From positions 1 through 45,236 of the forward strand of contig NZ_CAJWRQ010000011.1 of assembly GCF_913046405.1 (NCBI RefSeq): a stretch of 45,236 bases of DNA, read 5' to 3'. The notes below the pieces were generated by a model. It ran no database searches. It was not told the origin of the DNA and saw only the letters and a program-made list of their open reading frames with translations. The stretch's first letter is position 1. Each line of letters opens with the position of its first letter. The DNA comes from an uncultured Christiangramia sp. GTDB taxonomy: Bacteria > Bacteroidota > Bacteroidia > Flavobacteriales > Flavobacteriaceae. Of this stretch, positions 1 to 8,671 are shown in pieces. The position numbers and the translations under genes were made by a program.

Positions 1-10
1 TAGCTTCATG

Positions 11-598
11 TTATTTAAGTTTATAAGTTCCTTCAAGAGTTTTCTTGCCTAACAATGCATATTCCACGGCAGTCTTACCATCGATTTGAAAACCCTTCCA
101 GTCAAGTTTATATTCGTTTGCACTTACTTTGCTAAATGTAGCAACCGCTGTGCCAGTATCGAGATCATTCCACGGAATTTCATTCTGCTTACTTTTTACT
201 GAAGCGCCTTTGTAGAAAACATGAATTTCATTACCTACTTTTTTAAATTCGGCTTCCATATATAATTCACCAGGCTTCAGGCAAAGTTCTGAACTCTTTC
301 CAGCTTCAATTTCCAGGCAGTAGCATTCGCAGTTAGTATCTTCAGCAAACGCGAGATTGGTATAAGTTCCAGAGTAATCTGTGTTCTTTTCTTTTGGTGT
401 AGTTGTTGTGTCTTTGGTCTTAAGTTCTTCAGATTGATCTGAACTTTGTTCGTTCAAATCTTTAAAACCATTTTCCTGAGTAGTAATGGTATCTTCCACC
501 TTATTCTCATTTTCAGACTTAGCAGAATCCTTACAACCTGTCATAGTTAATATAGCCAGACAGATGGTACAGGTTTTAATTGCAGTGAGTAATTTCAT
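11..598 (-). CDS. Small lipoprotein of unknown function
   Basis: A 195-residue protein that I do not recognise as a named family. The first 21 residues form a lipoprotein signal peptide ending in the lipobox LTMTGC, so Cys22 should be lipidated and the protein anchored in a membrane. Residues 23-75 are a low-complexity linker rich in Ser, Thr, Glu, Asp and Lys. The rest looks like a compact beta domain, with three Cys close together near residues 89-93 and 106. It stands alone: the next gene upstream on the same strand starts about 960 bp away, beyond a terminator. A weak -7-like TAACTTTA lies shortly before the start. The C-terminal half slightly resembles periplasmic beta-sandwich or NlpE-like lipoproteins, but this is only an impression. 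Confidence 0.75.
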   Translation of the reverse strand: MKLLTAIKTCTICLAILTMTGCKDSAKSENENKVEDTITTQENGFKDLNEQSSDQSEELKTKDTTTTPKEKNTDYSGTYTNLAFAEDTNCECYCLEIEAGKSSELCLKPGELYMEAEFKKVGNEIHVFYKGASVKSKQNEIPWNDLDTGTAVATFSKVSANEYKLDWKGFQIDGKTAVEYALLGKKTLEGTYKLK

Positions 599-693
599 AA
601 CGGGTTAAAGTTAGACTATAATTCACTGAAAATTGTAAAATGAATGTTAATCCAGAGCCCGTGTGAATAGGAGAGTGGCTTAAAATTAGGCAT

Positions 694-759
694 AAAAAAA
701 CTGCCTGAAAAACTTTTGCTTCAGATCCTAAGATCTTACTGTTATTCTCCAGGCAGTTT
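694..759 (-). terminator. Intrinsic terminator with unusually long, branched loop
   Basis: Downstream of the zinc-ribbon-family gene, the minus strand holds a perfect 10-bp stem (AAACTGCCTG with CAGGCAGTTT, 698-707 and 750-759) followed by a run of seven T. The 42-nt loop holds its own small hairpin, AGATC-TTAG-GATCT (723-736). It is most simply the terminator of the nif3-zinc-ribbon operon, but the large internal domain is atypical. Confidence 0.6.
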
Positions 760-779
760 AAAGTGTTGCTTAAGAAGTA

Positions 780-1559
780 TTAGAACTTCTTGAACATAGA
801 CTCCATTTTTTCCTGCTCTTCTTTAGCTAGTTCTTCGTCTACCAGAATTCTACCACTGTGCTCATCTGTGATGATCTTTTTACGACCAGCAATTTCCATG
901 ATCACCTGTGGAGGAATAGTGAAGAAAGATCCTCCAGATGCTCCTCTTTCTACAGGAACCACTGCTAAACCATTCTTTACGTTTGTACGAATTCTTTTGT
1001 AAGCAGTAACAAGCCTGTCTTCAATGTTCTTTTCGTATTCCTTAGACTTGTCTATTAGTGCTTGCTCTTCTTTCTCAGTTTCCTTCAAAATTTCGTCAAG
1101 TTCACTTTTCTTATGCTTAAGGTGAGCTTCTCTTTCAGCTAATTTCTCTTTTGTTTGAGCAATAACTTCTTTCTTCTGCTCGATCTTCGCCTTGTACTCA
1201 TTAATATGCTTCTCTGAAAGCTCTATTTCCAGTTCCTGGAATTCAACTTCTTTACTTAAAGCATTAAATTCACGATTATTTCGAACATTCTTTTGTTGCT
1301 CAGAATATTTTTTGATCGTCGTCTTAGACTCCTCTATCTGGTTCTTCTTGTTCTTGATATCATTATCAATCACTTCGATATCCGCATCCAGTTTTTCCAG
1401 GCGTCTGTTCAAACCTGCTACTTCATCTTCAAGATCTTCAACTTCAAGAGGAAGTTCTCCACGTACATTTCTAATCTCATCAATTCGTGAATCCACCAAC
1501 TGAAGATCGTACAGGGATCTTAACTTCTCTTCTACAGTAACATCGTTTTTTTTCGCCAT
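780..1559 (-). CDS. Coiled-coil protein of the zinc-ribbon (CT398/zf-RING_7) family, zinc ligands lost
   Basis: A 259-residue protein. Residues 10-185 are a long charged coiled coil and residues 200-240 have the layout of the C4 zinc ribbon found at the C terminus of this family. Canonical members carry two CxxC pairs around an LPPQ-like motif and end in CGRIL. Here the equivalents are Ser208-Gly-Gly-Ser211, IPPQ at 215-218, and Asp232-Glu-His-Ser235 followed by GRIL, so no zinc-binding Cys remains. It follows nif3 with a 1-nt gap, so the two are almost surely co-transcribed; pairing of this family with Nif3-like proteins is common. Its biochemical role is unknown in the family. The ATG start is well placed and no other start is needed. 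Confidence 0.85.
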   Translation of the reverse strand: MAKKNDVTVEEKLRSLYDLQLVDSRIDEIRNVRGELPLEVEDLEDEVAGLNRRLEKLDADIEVIDNDIKNKKNQIEESKTTIKKYSEQQKNVRNNREFNALSKEVEFQELEIELSEKHINEYKAKIEQKKEVIAQTKEKLAEREAHLKHKKSELDEILKETEKEEQALIDKSKEYEKNIEDRLVTAYKRIRTNVKNGLAVVPVERGASGGSFFTIPPQVIMEIAGRKKIITDEHSGRILVDEELAKEEQEKMESMFKKF

Positions 1560-1560
1560 A

Positions 1561-2655
1561 TTATAAGTAATGTATTGGATTGGTATTTGTATCTGCTAAA
1601 ATAAGTGCAAAACTACTAATTTTTTTGCTAAGAAAAGAATATAGTAAATTTTTTGTAAACTGTTCACTTTCATAGTGTCCAATATCTGCAACGACCAGCT
1701 TTTGCTCGGCTTTGTAGTAATCATGATATTTTAGATCTGCCGTGATGAATATATCTGCACCAGCACTTTTTGCATTTTCGATGGCAAAGGCTCCGCTACC
1801 TCCCAGAACAGCAACTTTTTTAATAGGTGATTTAAGTATTTCAGAATGCCGAATTCCATTGCTATTAAATGTTTCCTGAACTTGACTTAAGAAGCTTTTC
1901 CCATCTACAGGAGTTTCGAGTTCCCCAATCATGCCCATTCCTAGCTGCTGATTCCTGTTTTCAAGACTATGAATCTCATAGGCAACTTCCTCATAAGGAT
2001 GACTTTGAAACAAAGCTTTCAATATTTTGGATTCGAGGTGTTTCTTATAGGTAATACCAATTTGCATCTCATCCTCAAAATGAATTGTGCCTTTTTCACC
2101 AACTACTGGATTTGAATCTTCGTTTCCTTTGAAGCTTCCGAAGCCTTGAACATTAAAACTGCAATTATCGTAATTTCCAATATTACCTGCACCCGCCTGG
2201 AATAAAGCTTCTCTCACTTTAGCAGCATTTGAAACCGGAACATAGGTTTGCAGTTTTTTGATGCTATCGCTTCGAGGGATCAGGATCTGCCTGTTCACCA
2301 GTCCCAGCTTTTCAGCGATCATATCGTTGACACCTTTGTGCTGATTGTCTAGAGCAGTGTGAGTCGCATAGATCGCAATATCATTCTTAATTGCTTTAAG
2401 AACGGTACGCTCCACATAATTTTTCCCGGTTAGCTTTTTTAAACCTGAAAATATGATTGGATGAAAGCTTATGATCAGGTTGCAGTTTTTCGCAATGGCT
2501 TCATCTACGGTAGCCTCCAAAGTATCCAAAGTTATAAGTGCTCCTTTCACTTCTTCGGAATCGTTTCCTACCAGCAAACCTACGTTGTCGAAATCTTCAG
2601 CATAATCAAGCGGTGCAAATTCTTCTATTATAGTAATTACTTCTTTAATAAGCAT
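1561..2655 (-). CDS. Nif3-like dinuclear metal centre hexameric protein
   Basis: A 364-residue member of the NIF3/YbgI/YqfO family (GTP cyclohydrolase I type 2 homologues), proteins that form toroidal hexamers with a two-metal site; the substrate is unsettled. Seen here: an N-terminal domain with DNVGLLVG near residue 23, IISFHPIIFSG with the metal-ligand His near residue 65, a THTALDN motif near residue 98, and a C-terminal half with an ADIFITADLKYHD metal motif and an ADIGHYESE motif carrying His and Glu ligands. The central insertion (about residues 130-230) matches the long YqfO-type form. It heads a two-gene operon with the coiled-coil gene 1 nt downstream and is divergent from lpxK, with about 88 bp between them. 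Confidence 0.92.
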   Translation of the reverse strand: MLIKEVITIIEEFAPLDYAEDFDNVGLLVGNDSEEVKGALITLDTLEATVDEAIAKNCNLIISFHPIIFSGLKKLTGKNYVERTVLKAIKNDIAIYATHTALDNQHKGVNDMIAEKLGLVNRQILIPRSDSIKKLQTYVPVSNAAKVREALFQAGAGNIGNYDNCSFNVQGFGSFKGNEDSNPVVGEKGTIHFEDEMQIGITYKKHLESKILKALFQSHPYEEVAYEIHSLENRNQQLGMGMIGELETPVDGKSFLSQVQETFNSNGIRHSEILKSPIKKVAVLGGSGAFAIENAKSAGADIFITADLKYHDYYKAEQKLVVADIGHYESEQFTKNLLYSFLSKKISSFALILADTNTNPIHYL

Positions 2656-2743
2656 ATTTTGATAATTTTGCCAGAAGCCTGGAAATTAAATTGTCTGCGT
2701 AATTCTCAGACTTCAGACTCAAAGATACTTATATTAAGCGTTT

Positions 2744-3748
2744 ATGCCGAATCCCAGAAAATTGCTTTTACCTTTTTCCGTAGTCTACAAAACTGTGACT
2801 GGAGTTCGAAATCAATTATATGATCAGGGATTCTTTAATTCCTTGAAATTTGATATTCCTGTAATCGCCGTTGGAAATTTAAATATGGGAGGCACAGGGA
2901 AATCTCCCATGATCGAATATCTTATTCATCTGCTTTCGAAGGATGCTAAGCTTGCGACATTAAGTAGAGGTTATAAACGTGAGAGTTCAGGGTTCCAGAT
3001 CGTGGAAATCAATGACACTGCGAGTAAGATTGGGGATGAGCCTCTTCAGTTTAAGAATAAATTCCCAGAGATCACGGTAGCTGTAGATGTCAATAGGGTA
3101 GAAGGAATCAACAGGTTAAAGAAGTCTGGTTCCAATCTTATTTTGCTGGATGATGCGTTTCAACATCGAAAAGTTAAGGCTGGGTTGTATATTCTACTTA
3201 CCTCTTATACCGACCTTTTTACAGAAGACTTTGTACTCCCTGCTGGAAATCTCCGAGAGTCACGTAAGGGCGCCAGTAGAGCCAATATAGTGGTGGTAAC
3301 CAAATGTCCGCAGAATCTTGATGAAACTAAACAGGCAGAAATTCGGTTAAAGATCAAAGCATATTTTAAAGGACCGGTTTTCTTCAGTAGTATCATATAT
3401 TCTGAAATGATCTTCGCAGAGAAAGAACGTAAGCTACTGAAGGATATCGAACAGAAAGATTTTGTACTTGTTACGGGAATTGCCAATCCCGATCCAATGA
3501 TTTCATACCTGGCTGAAATGAATATTGAACTAAAGCATTTTAAGTTTTCAGATCATCATAATTTTTCCACAGACGAAATCGAAAACCTGAACACCTTCGA
3601 GAGTATACTTACGACGGAAAAAGATTACATGCGTTTGAAAAGTACTAAACTTGCTAGGAAGCTTTATTACCTACCTATTCAAACCAAAATAATTTCTGAT
3701 GCTGAAAAGTTTGATGAATTAATTTTGAGTTACGCACAAAAAAAATGA
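2744..3748 (+). CDS. lpxK: Tetraacyldisaccharide 4'-kinase
   Basis: 334 residues. LpxK phosphorylates the 4' position of the lipid A disaccharide (disaccharide-1-phosphate to lipid IVA) at the inner face of the cytoplasmic membrane. The P-loop GNLNMGGTGKSP is visible around residues 45-56, followed by the family's TLSRGYKR and the Walker-B-like ILLDDAFQHRKV. The N-terminal hydrophobic stretch (LLLPFSVVYK) fits the usual membrane-surface helix. Length is typical of the family. It is monocistronic here and divergent from nif3. Its stop codon lies inside the hairpin at 3743-3767, which ends transcription of the opposing histidine kinase gene. Confidence 0.95.
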   Translation: MPNPRKLLLPFSVVYKTVTGVRNQLYDQGFFNSLKFDIPVIAVGNLNMGGTGKSPMIEYLIHLLSKDAKLATLSRGYKRESSGFQIVEINDTASKIGDEPLQFKNKFPEITVAVDVNRVEGINRLKKSGSNLILLDDAFQHRKVKAGLYILLTSYTDLFTEDFVLPAGNLRESRKGASRANIVVVTKCPQNLDETKQAEIRLKIKAYFKGPVFFSSIIYSEMIFAEKERKLLKDIEQKDFVLVTGIANPDPMISYLAEMNIELKHFKFSDHHNFSTDEIENLNTFESILTTEKDYMRLKSTKLARKLYYLPIQTKIISDAEKFDELILSYAQKK

Positions 3749-3767
3749 GGTGCGAAGCACCTCATTT
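3738..3767 (-). terminator. Terminator overlapping the lpxK stop codon
   Basis: An 11-bp perfect stem (AAATGAGGTGC / GCACCTCATTT, loop GAA) spans 3743-3767 and includes the TGA stop of lpxK. Read on the minus strand it is followed by eight T, so it best serves the histidine kinase gene ending at 3853. On the plus strand only a short T run follows, so termination after lpxK would be weaker. Confidence 0.75.
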
Positions 3768-3852
3768 AATCTCGGCTAATTCAAATTATATGTGTTTTTT
3801 GTCTTCAATATAATTCTACTAGCATTTACTTTACAAAGGCTGTGCCATTTTC

Positions 3853-6081
3853 CTAAACTGTTGTTTCTCTGGCAGCTAGATACTTGTTGATCTTGTGGAA
3901 GAACTCTTCTGTTTTATAAGGTTTGGGTATAATATCATTGAAACCGTTCATGTAAAATTCGTCTAGATTATCATCTAGAGTTACTGCGGTTAACGCAATG
4001 ATCGGTATGTCGGGATTGAACTTTCTAATTTCTATAGTAGCTTCTATTCCCGAGATTCCAGGCATATGAATATCCATAAGGATAAGATCAAATTCATTAT
4101 TTTGAACTTTCTCGATCGCAATAGTTCCATTGTCTGCGACATCACAGATCACTTTGTTTTTCTCAAGGATCTTGCGTGTGATCATTTGATTGATCTTATT
4201 ATCCTCAACGATAAGGATATTTTTATCTTTCATAATATCGTTAGTAAGAACGATATCTTTAGATGGTGCTACTGGTTCAGCTGGTTTAGTTTCCAGAGTT
4301 TCAGCTTCAAATTGCAATTCAAAAGTGAATGTGGACCCCTTCCCAAGATCGCTTTCCAGTTCAATTTCAGAATTAAGAAGACTTAGAAGGTTTTTGACAA
4401 TGGATAAACCAAGTCCCGTTCCCCCAAATTTTCTGTTAATCTGGGTAGAACCTTGTGTAAAGTTTTCGAAAATTGCCTTTTGCTTCTCTTTACCAATTCC
4501 TTCACCATTATCCTTTATCTCAAACAGAAGTGAAACAAACTTCCCATCCTGTCGGGCTTTATTTACCGCGATCCAGATATCTCCATCTTCCGTAAACTTA
4601 ATAGAGTTACCAATAAGATTGATGAGAATTTGAGAGACTTTTAGAGGGTCTCCAATTAGTTTAGCTGGAATGTCCTTATCATAGGAGAAATGTAATTTCG
4701 TATTCCTGTCGTCTGCGGAATTCTTTAACGCAATCAATACATCTGAAATACGCTTTTCGAGATCGAAGTTAGTCTTAACGATCTCCACTTTGTTTGCTTC
4801 AAGCTTATTGAGGTCGAGAATATTATTGATGAGGGAAAGGAGATATTCACCTGAAAATTTCAAGGAATTTAGATGCTCTTTCTGACTTTCTGTAGGGCTT
4901 TCTTCTAACAGTAAATGGGTTAGTCCTGTCACCGCATATAAAGGTGTTCTCAGCTCATGTGTTATGGTAGTTAAGAATTGAGCTTTTGCCAGAGAAGCTT
5001 TCTCAGCATTTTCCTTAGCCAGTATCAATTCTGAATTCTTCTTTTGAAGTAACTCATTCGCTCTAGCACGAAGATTGTTGTTTTTATATAAACTCAATGT
5101 TAGCAGCGAGAGAATTGTAATAAGAGCTACACTAAGTATTGTAGTTAGCTTGTTAACTTTTAGCGTCCTTTCATTTTCCGCCTGCTGTGCCGTTAGTTGA
5201 TCTACCGTAGATTTCAAAGCAGAATTACCAAGTCTGGCATTTGCTTCAGTTGCAAGAGCTTCCTTATTCACATCGAAAATAGTTTCTCTTATCTTATTAC
5301 CTTGTCGAAGTAATTCGAGTGCGCTGGCATAGTTACCTCTTTCCTGAGCAATTTCACTTAGCAAATTATAACTATACATGATCATACCCGTATAACCTGC
5401 TGCTTTTGATATTTCAAGCGATTTTTTAGCTGACTGCTCTGCTCGTTCGTAGTTTCCATCGTATTGAAATGCGCGAGCCAGGAAATAATTTAACCGGGTT
5501 TTTTCATATTGATTGTCCGAATCACTGAGATAGACTTCTGCGTTTCTTAATTCGGTCAGTGCTCTGGGCTTGGTGTTATTATCAGCAAAATAAATTACGG
5601 CTCTATTCAGGGCAATAATTCCTAGTTGTTCCCGGTTGTCTTGCTGGGTATAGTATTTTTCTGCAAGCACCAGGTAGTTTAATGCTCGATCAAATTCTCT
5701 TTTGGATGTAAGTATTTTGGAATAAAGAACATAAGAATAATTAAGGCCTGCGTCATCATTGATCTCTCTTTGAATGGACATAGCTCTATCCAACTGCGTT
5801 ATACCTTTATCATATTCGTGCCTTACATGATACATACGACTTAGAATCGTACTGGTTAGCGCGATGTAACTCTTAGCGTTTATACGTTTAGATAATTTAA
5901 GTGACAGATCTAGTTGTTCCTGGGCTTTATCAAAATTCATGGTATTGATAGAACCCTCGGCTTCATTCAACAGTTTTTTGATCTGTTCAGGTTTTGGGTT
6001 TTCTTCATCGATCGTGGACTCTTGGAATCCAAAGATGGCGAAGCAACATACTAAAAGGATGAAACGCTTGAAGTTTTTCAT
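3853..6081 (-). CDS. TPR-containing hybrid sensor histidine kinase with receiver domain
   Basis: 742 residues. Order seen: signal peptide or signal anchor (1-19), a periplasmic tetratricopeptide-type helical array (about 30-290), a coiled linker, one transmembrane helix (311-332), a second coiled segment, the HisKA dimerisation domain with phospho-acceptor His375 in THELRTP, an HATPase_c domain with an N box (LINLIGNSIKF), DNGEGIG and GTGLGLSIV, and a C-terminal receiver (from about 615) with ED acidic pair, phospho-acceptor Asp in LILMDIHMPG, and the conserved Lys in IPKPYK. There is no output DNA-binding domain, so the signal must pass to another protein. It is 43 nt downstream of gap and is probably the last gene of that transcript. 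The ligand is unknown. Confidence 0.92.
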   Translation of the reverse strand: MKNFKRFILLVCCFAIFGFQESTIDEENPKPEQIKKLLNEAEGSINTMNFDKAQEQLDLSLKLSKRINAKSYIALTSTILSRMYHVRHEYDKGITQLDRAMSIQREINDDAGLNYSYVLYSKILTSKREFDRALNYLVLAEKYYTQQDNREQLGIIALNRAVIYFADNNTKPRALTELRNAEVYLSDSDNQYEKTRLNYFLARAFQYDGNYERAEQSAKKSLEISKAAGYTGMIMYSYNLLSEIAQERGNYASALELLRQGNKIRETIFDVNKEALATEANARLGNSALKSTVDQLTAQQAENERTLKVNKLTTILSVALITILSLLTLSLYKNNNLRARANELLQKKNSELILAKENAEKASLAKAQFLTTITHELRTPLYAVTGLTHLLLEESPTESQKEHLNSLKFSGEYLLSLINNILDLNKLEANKVEIVKTNFDLEKRISDVLIALKNSADDRNTKLHFSYDKDIPAKLIGDPLKVSQILINLIGNSIKFTEDGDIWIAVNKARQDGKFVSLLFEIKDNGEGIGKEKQKAIFENFTQGSTQINRKFGGTGLGLSIVKNLLSLLNSEIELESDLGKGSTFTFELQFEAETLETKPAEPVAPSKDIVLTNDIMKDKNILIVEDNKINQMITRKILEKNKVICDVADNGTIAIEKVQNNEFDLILMDIHMPGISGIEATIEIRKFNPDIPIIALTAVTLDDNLDEFYMNGFNDIIPKPYKTEEFFHKINKYLAARETTV

Positions 6082-6124
6082 TATGGAAAAATAGCTAGCA
6101 GCTTTAATAAGTTGTTAAATATAG

Positions 6125-7132
6125 CTATTTATCGTTAACAAGTGAAATTAAATCGATAAGACGATTAGAGTAACCAATTTCGTTGTCATACCATCCTATT
6201 AACTTGATGAGCGTACCATCGATGACTGAAGTCATTCCGGCGTCAAAAATGCAGCTATATTTATTATCAAGGATATCTACAGAAACTATGGGGTCTTCAG
6301 TATACTCCAGAATTCCAAACATCTCATTTTTTGCAGCATTCTTGAAAAGTTGGTTTACTTCTTCAATGCTCGTTGATTTTTCAACATTAAGTGTCATGTC
6401 TGTAAGAGATCCATTAGGAACAGGAACCCTGATTCCGCATCCACCAATGACCTCACTAAGGTCAGGGAAAATTCCTGTTAAGGCCTTCGCCGCTCCGGTG
6501 GTAGTTGGTATGATAGATTGTGCTGCTGCCCGACTTCTCCTTAGATCCTTATGAGGTTTATCATGTAAGCTCTGGTCTGATGTATAGGAGTGAACGGTTG
6601 TTATATAAGCCTGAGTAACTTTTAAGTGATTATGGACCACCTTGAGCATAGGGGCTGCATTATTAGTCGTACAGGAAGCGTTCGAGATGATTTTCTCGTC
6701 GCCCGTAAGTATATGTTCGTTTACCCCAAGTACGATCATCTTAATTTCATCGTCTACTGGTGGAACCGAAAGTATCACCTTCTTTACCCCATCCTTCAGA
6801 TGAGGTGACAGCGTTTCAGTAGTTTTGAATTTTCCGCTGCATTCTACCACCATTTCCACTCCAAAACTATTCCAGGGAATATCTGCAGGTTTTTCGAAAT
6901 TCAGCAAAGGAATAGATCGACCATCAACAATTATCTCATTGTCGCAAGCAGAAATATCATTGAATATTCTTCCGTGGATGCTATCATACCTGAGCAAATG
7001 TGCGAGACTGCCGGCATCATGAATATCATTGATAGCAACAACCTCTATCTCGGGATGACTTAGTAAAAGTCTGAAAAGGTTTCTACCAATCCGGCCAAAG
7101 CCGTTAATGGCAATTTTTACAGGACCCGCCAT
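6125..7132 (-). CDS. gap: Glyceraldehyde-3-phosphate dehydrogenase, type I
   Basis: 335 residues. Converts glyceraldehyde 3-phosphate, NAD(P)+ and phosphate to 1,3-bisphosphoglycerate in glycolysis/gluconeogenesis. The Rossmann motif INGFGRIGR is at residues 9-17, the acidic coenzyme-binding region at 35-39 (NDIHD) suggests NAD+ preference, the catalytic Cys154 sits in SNASCTTN and the catalytic base His181 in TVHSYT. WYDNEIGYSNR near the C terminus is the family signature. It lies 9 nt downstream of lipA, an arrangement pointing to co-transcription. Flavobacteria often carry more than one GAPDH, so whether this is the main glycolytic copy cannot be decided from this window. Confidence 0.96.
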   Translation of the reverse strand: MAGPVKIAINGFGRIGRNLFRLLLSHPEIEVVAINDIHDAGSLAHLLRYDSIHGRIFNDISACDNEIIVDGRSIPLLNFEKPADIPWNSFGVEMVVECSGKFKTTETLSPHLKDGVKKVILSVPPVDDEIKMIVLGVNEHILTGDEKIISNASCTTNNAAPMLKVVHNHLKVTQAYITTVHSYTSDQSLHDKPHKDLRRSRAAAQSIIPTTTGAAKALTGIFPDLSEVIGGCGIRVPVPNGSLTDMTLNVEKSTSIEEVNQLFKNAAKNEMFGILEYTEDPIVSVDILDNKYSCIFDAGMTSVIDGTLIKLIGWYDNEIGYSNRLIDLISLVNDK

Positions 7133-7141
7133 GTAAACTCC

Positions 7142-8023
7142 TTAATTTATATGCTTTTGAGCCTTATAAGAGGATCTTACCAGGGCACTACTTTCAACGT
7201 GTCTAAAACCTAGTTCAAGACCGTATTCTTCGTAACGCTTGAATTGATCTGGGGTGATAAATTGCTTGACAGGCAAATGTTTTTTACTTGGTTGAAGATA
7301 CTGTCCAATAGTCACGACATCAACACCTGCACCGCGTAGATCTCTAAGCGTCTGAAATACTTCTTCTTCCTTTTCGCCAAGTCCTAGCATAATTCCCGAC
7401 TTGGTTCTTCGAATTCCATTATCCTTAAGATACTTTAGAACTGCAAGGCTTCGGTCGTATTTCGCTTGTATACGAACTTCTCTGGTAAGACGCTTAACGG
7501 TTTCCATATTGTGGGAAACTACTTCAGGGCTTACTTCGATAATACGATCTATGTTACGTTCATTTCCCTGAAAATCGGGAATTAAAGTTTCCAGTGTAGT
7601 TTCAGGATTCATTCTTCGAATCGCTTTGACAGTCTCTGCCCAGATAATTGAACCCATATCCTTAAGATCATCACGGTCCACGCTGGTCACTACCGCATGC
7701 TTGATTCCCATGATCTTGATGGATCTGGCAACCTTTTCAGGTTCATCCCAGTCTACAGTTTCTGGTCGGCCGGTTTTAACACCGCAGAATCCACAGGACC
7801 TTGTACATACATTCCCAAGAATCATAAAAGTAGCGGTCCCTTCACTCCAGCATTCACCCATATTCGGGCAACTACCAGAAGTGCAAATGGTGTGTAGATC
7901 GTATTTATCAACCAGGCTTCTCAACTCGGTATATTTCTTACCGGTAGGAAGTTTCACTCGCAACCACTTTGGTTTTGGAGTTCTTTGTGTTTTGGTTTTT
8001 ACTGGAGCAACGTCTGTATTCAT
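7142..8023 (-). CDS. lipA: Lipoyl synthase (radical SAM)
   Basis: 293 residues from the preferred start. LipA inserts two sulfurs at C6 and C8 of the octanoyl group on lipoyl-domain proteins. Both iron-sulfur sites are visible: the auxiliary cluster CX4CX5C at Cys47, Cys52 and Cys58, and the radical-SAM CX3CX2C at Cys73, Cys77 and Cys80. The C-terminal RSSY motif (VRSSYKA), whose Ser ligates the auxiliary cluster, is present. An in-frame ATG 21 nt further upstream exists, but a -7 box (8042-8049) covers that region and the family starts closer to the chosen ATG. It lies between the sigma factor gene and gap on the same strand. Confidence 0.95.
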   Translation of the reverse strand: MNTDVAPVKTKTQRTPKPKWLRVKLPTGKKYTELRSLVDKYDLHTICTSGSCPNMGECWSEGTATFMILGNVCTRSCGFCGVKTGRPETVDWDEPEKVARSIKIMGIKHAVVTSVDRDDLKDMGSIIWAETVKAIRRMNPETTLETLIPDFQGNERNIDRIIEVSPEVVSHNMETVKRLTREVRIQAKYDRSLAVLKYLKDNGIRRTKSGIMLGLGEKEEEVFQTLRDLRGAGVDVVTIGQYLQPSKKHLPVKQFITPDQFKRYEEYGLELGFRHVESSALVRSSYKAQKHIN

Positions 8024-8041
8024 AGCAATAAATCTCTGTTT

Positions 8042-8049
8042 CAAAGATA
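8042..8049 (-). promoter_or_regulatory. Bacteroidota-type -7 box before lipA
   Basis: TATCTTTG on the minus strand is a perfect match to TAnnTTTG and lies 18 nt before the chosen lipA ATG (8023). It overlaps the alternative upstream ATG at 8044, so a transcript from here can only use the downstream ATG. A clear TTG at the -33 position is not visible (only TTTA at about 20 nt), so activity is inferred. Confidence 0.45.
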
Positions 8050-8101
8050 CAATAATAAGCTGAACTGCATAAATTAGACTCCCGCCGATTCTAATCCTTA
8101 C

Positions 8102-8671
8102 TTAGCTCTTTCGGCTTTCAATAATAGCGGCGAGTAACTTCTTGGCACGCAACAGTTTTACCTTAATATTATTCATGGGTTCGTCCAGGAATTCTGCGAT
8201 TTCTTTATATGATTTCTCCTGAAAGAATCTAAGATTGATGACTTCCTGGTAATGAGGTTTCAATTGCTTAATGTCAAAGAGTAATTGCTCTAGATTTTGC
8301 TCCTTGATAAGCTTATCCTCAATTCCCGGAGTATCATCTGCGATCTGGTAGACCTGGTCTTCATCCTGCATGGAAGTTTTAGATCTAATAGAAGCTTTTT
8401 TCTTTCTTATTTGATCTATATGGATATTCTTGGAGATCGCAATAAGCCAGGTGGCGAAGGAATAATTAACATCAAAAGTTTCTATACGATTAAAAGCTTT
8501 AGAAAATGTTTGAATCGTAATATCTTCAGCTTCATACTCATTCTGGGTCTTTTTAAGCTGAAAACCATAAACATCTCCCCAAAACCTGTCTACCAGGTAA
8601 TTGAATGCCGACTGACTTCCTTTCTTGGCTTCACTGATTTTCTCAGAGAGCTGATTGGGGTTTACTTCCAC
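8102..8671 (-). CDS. ECF-type RNA polymerase sigma factor
   Basis: 189 residues. Region 2 (about 15-85) shows the usual core-binding and -10-recognition helices, including AEDITIQTFSKAF and FATWLIAISKN. Region 4 (about 130-185) has the helix-turn-helix, with YQEVINLRFFQEKSYKEIAEFL. There is no sigma region 3, as expected for the extracytoplasmic-function group. Its start overlaps the end of the glycosyltransferase gene by 10 bp, so the two are translationally coupled. No anti-sigma factor is encoded next to it, so the way its activity is held in check is not visible here. The promoters it recognises are unknown. Confidence 0.92.
   Translation of the reverse strand: MEVNPNQLSEKISEAKKGSQSAFNYLVDRFWGDVYGFQLKKTQNEYEAEDITIQTFSKAFNRIETFDVNYSFATWLIAISKNIHIDQIRKKKASIRSKTSMQDEDQVYQIADDTPGIEDKLIKEQNLEQLLFDIKQLKPHYQEVINLRFFQEKSYKEIAEFLDEPMNNIKVKLLRAKKLLAAIIESRKS

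Noticed and set aside
2461-2823. 120-residue open frame antisense to nif3 and across the lpxK start
   Set aside because: No family resemblance; it overlaps two well-supported genes and is a shadow frame.
4190-4633. 147-residue open frame antisense to the histidine kinase
   Set aside because: Shadow of the kinase ATPase region with low-complexity Ser/Leu content typical of antisense frames.
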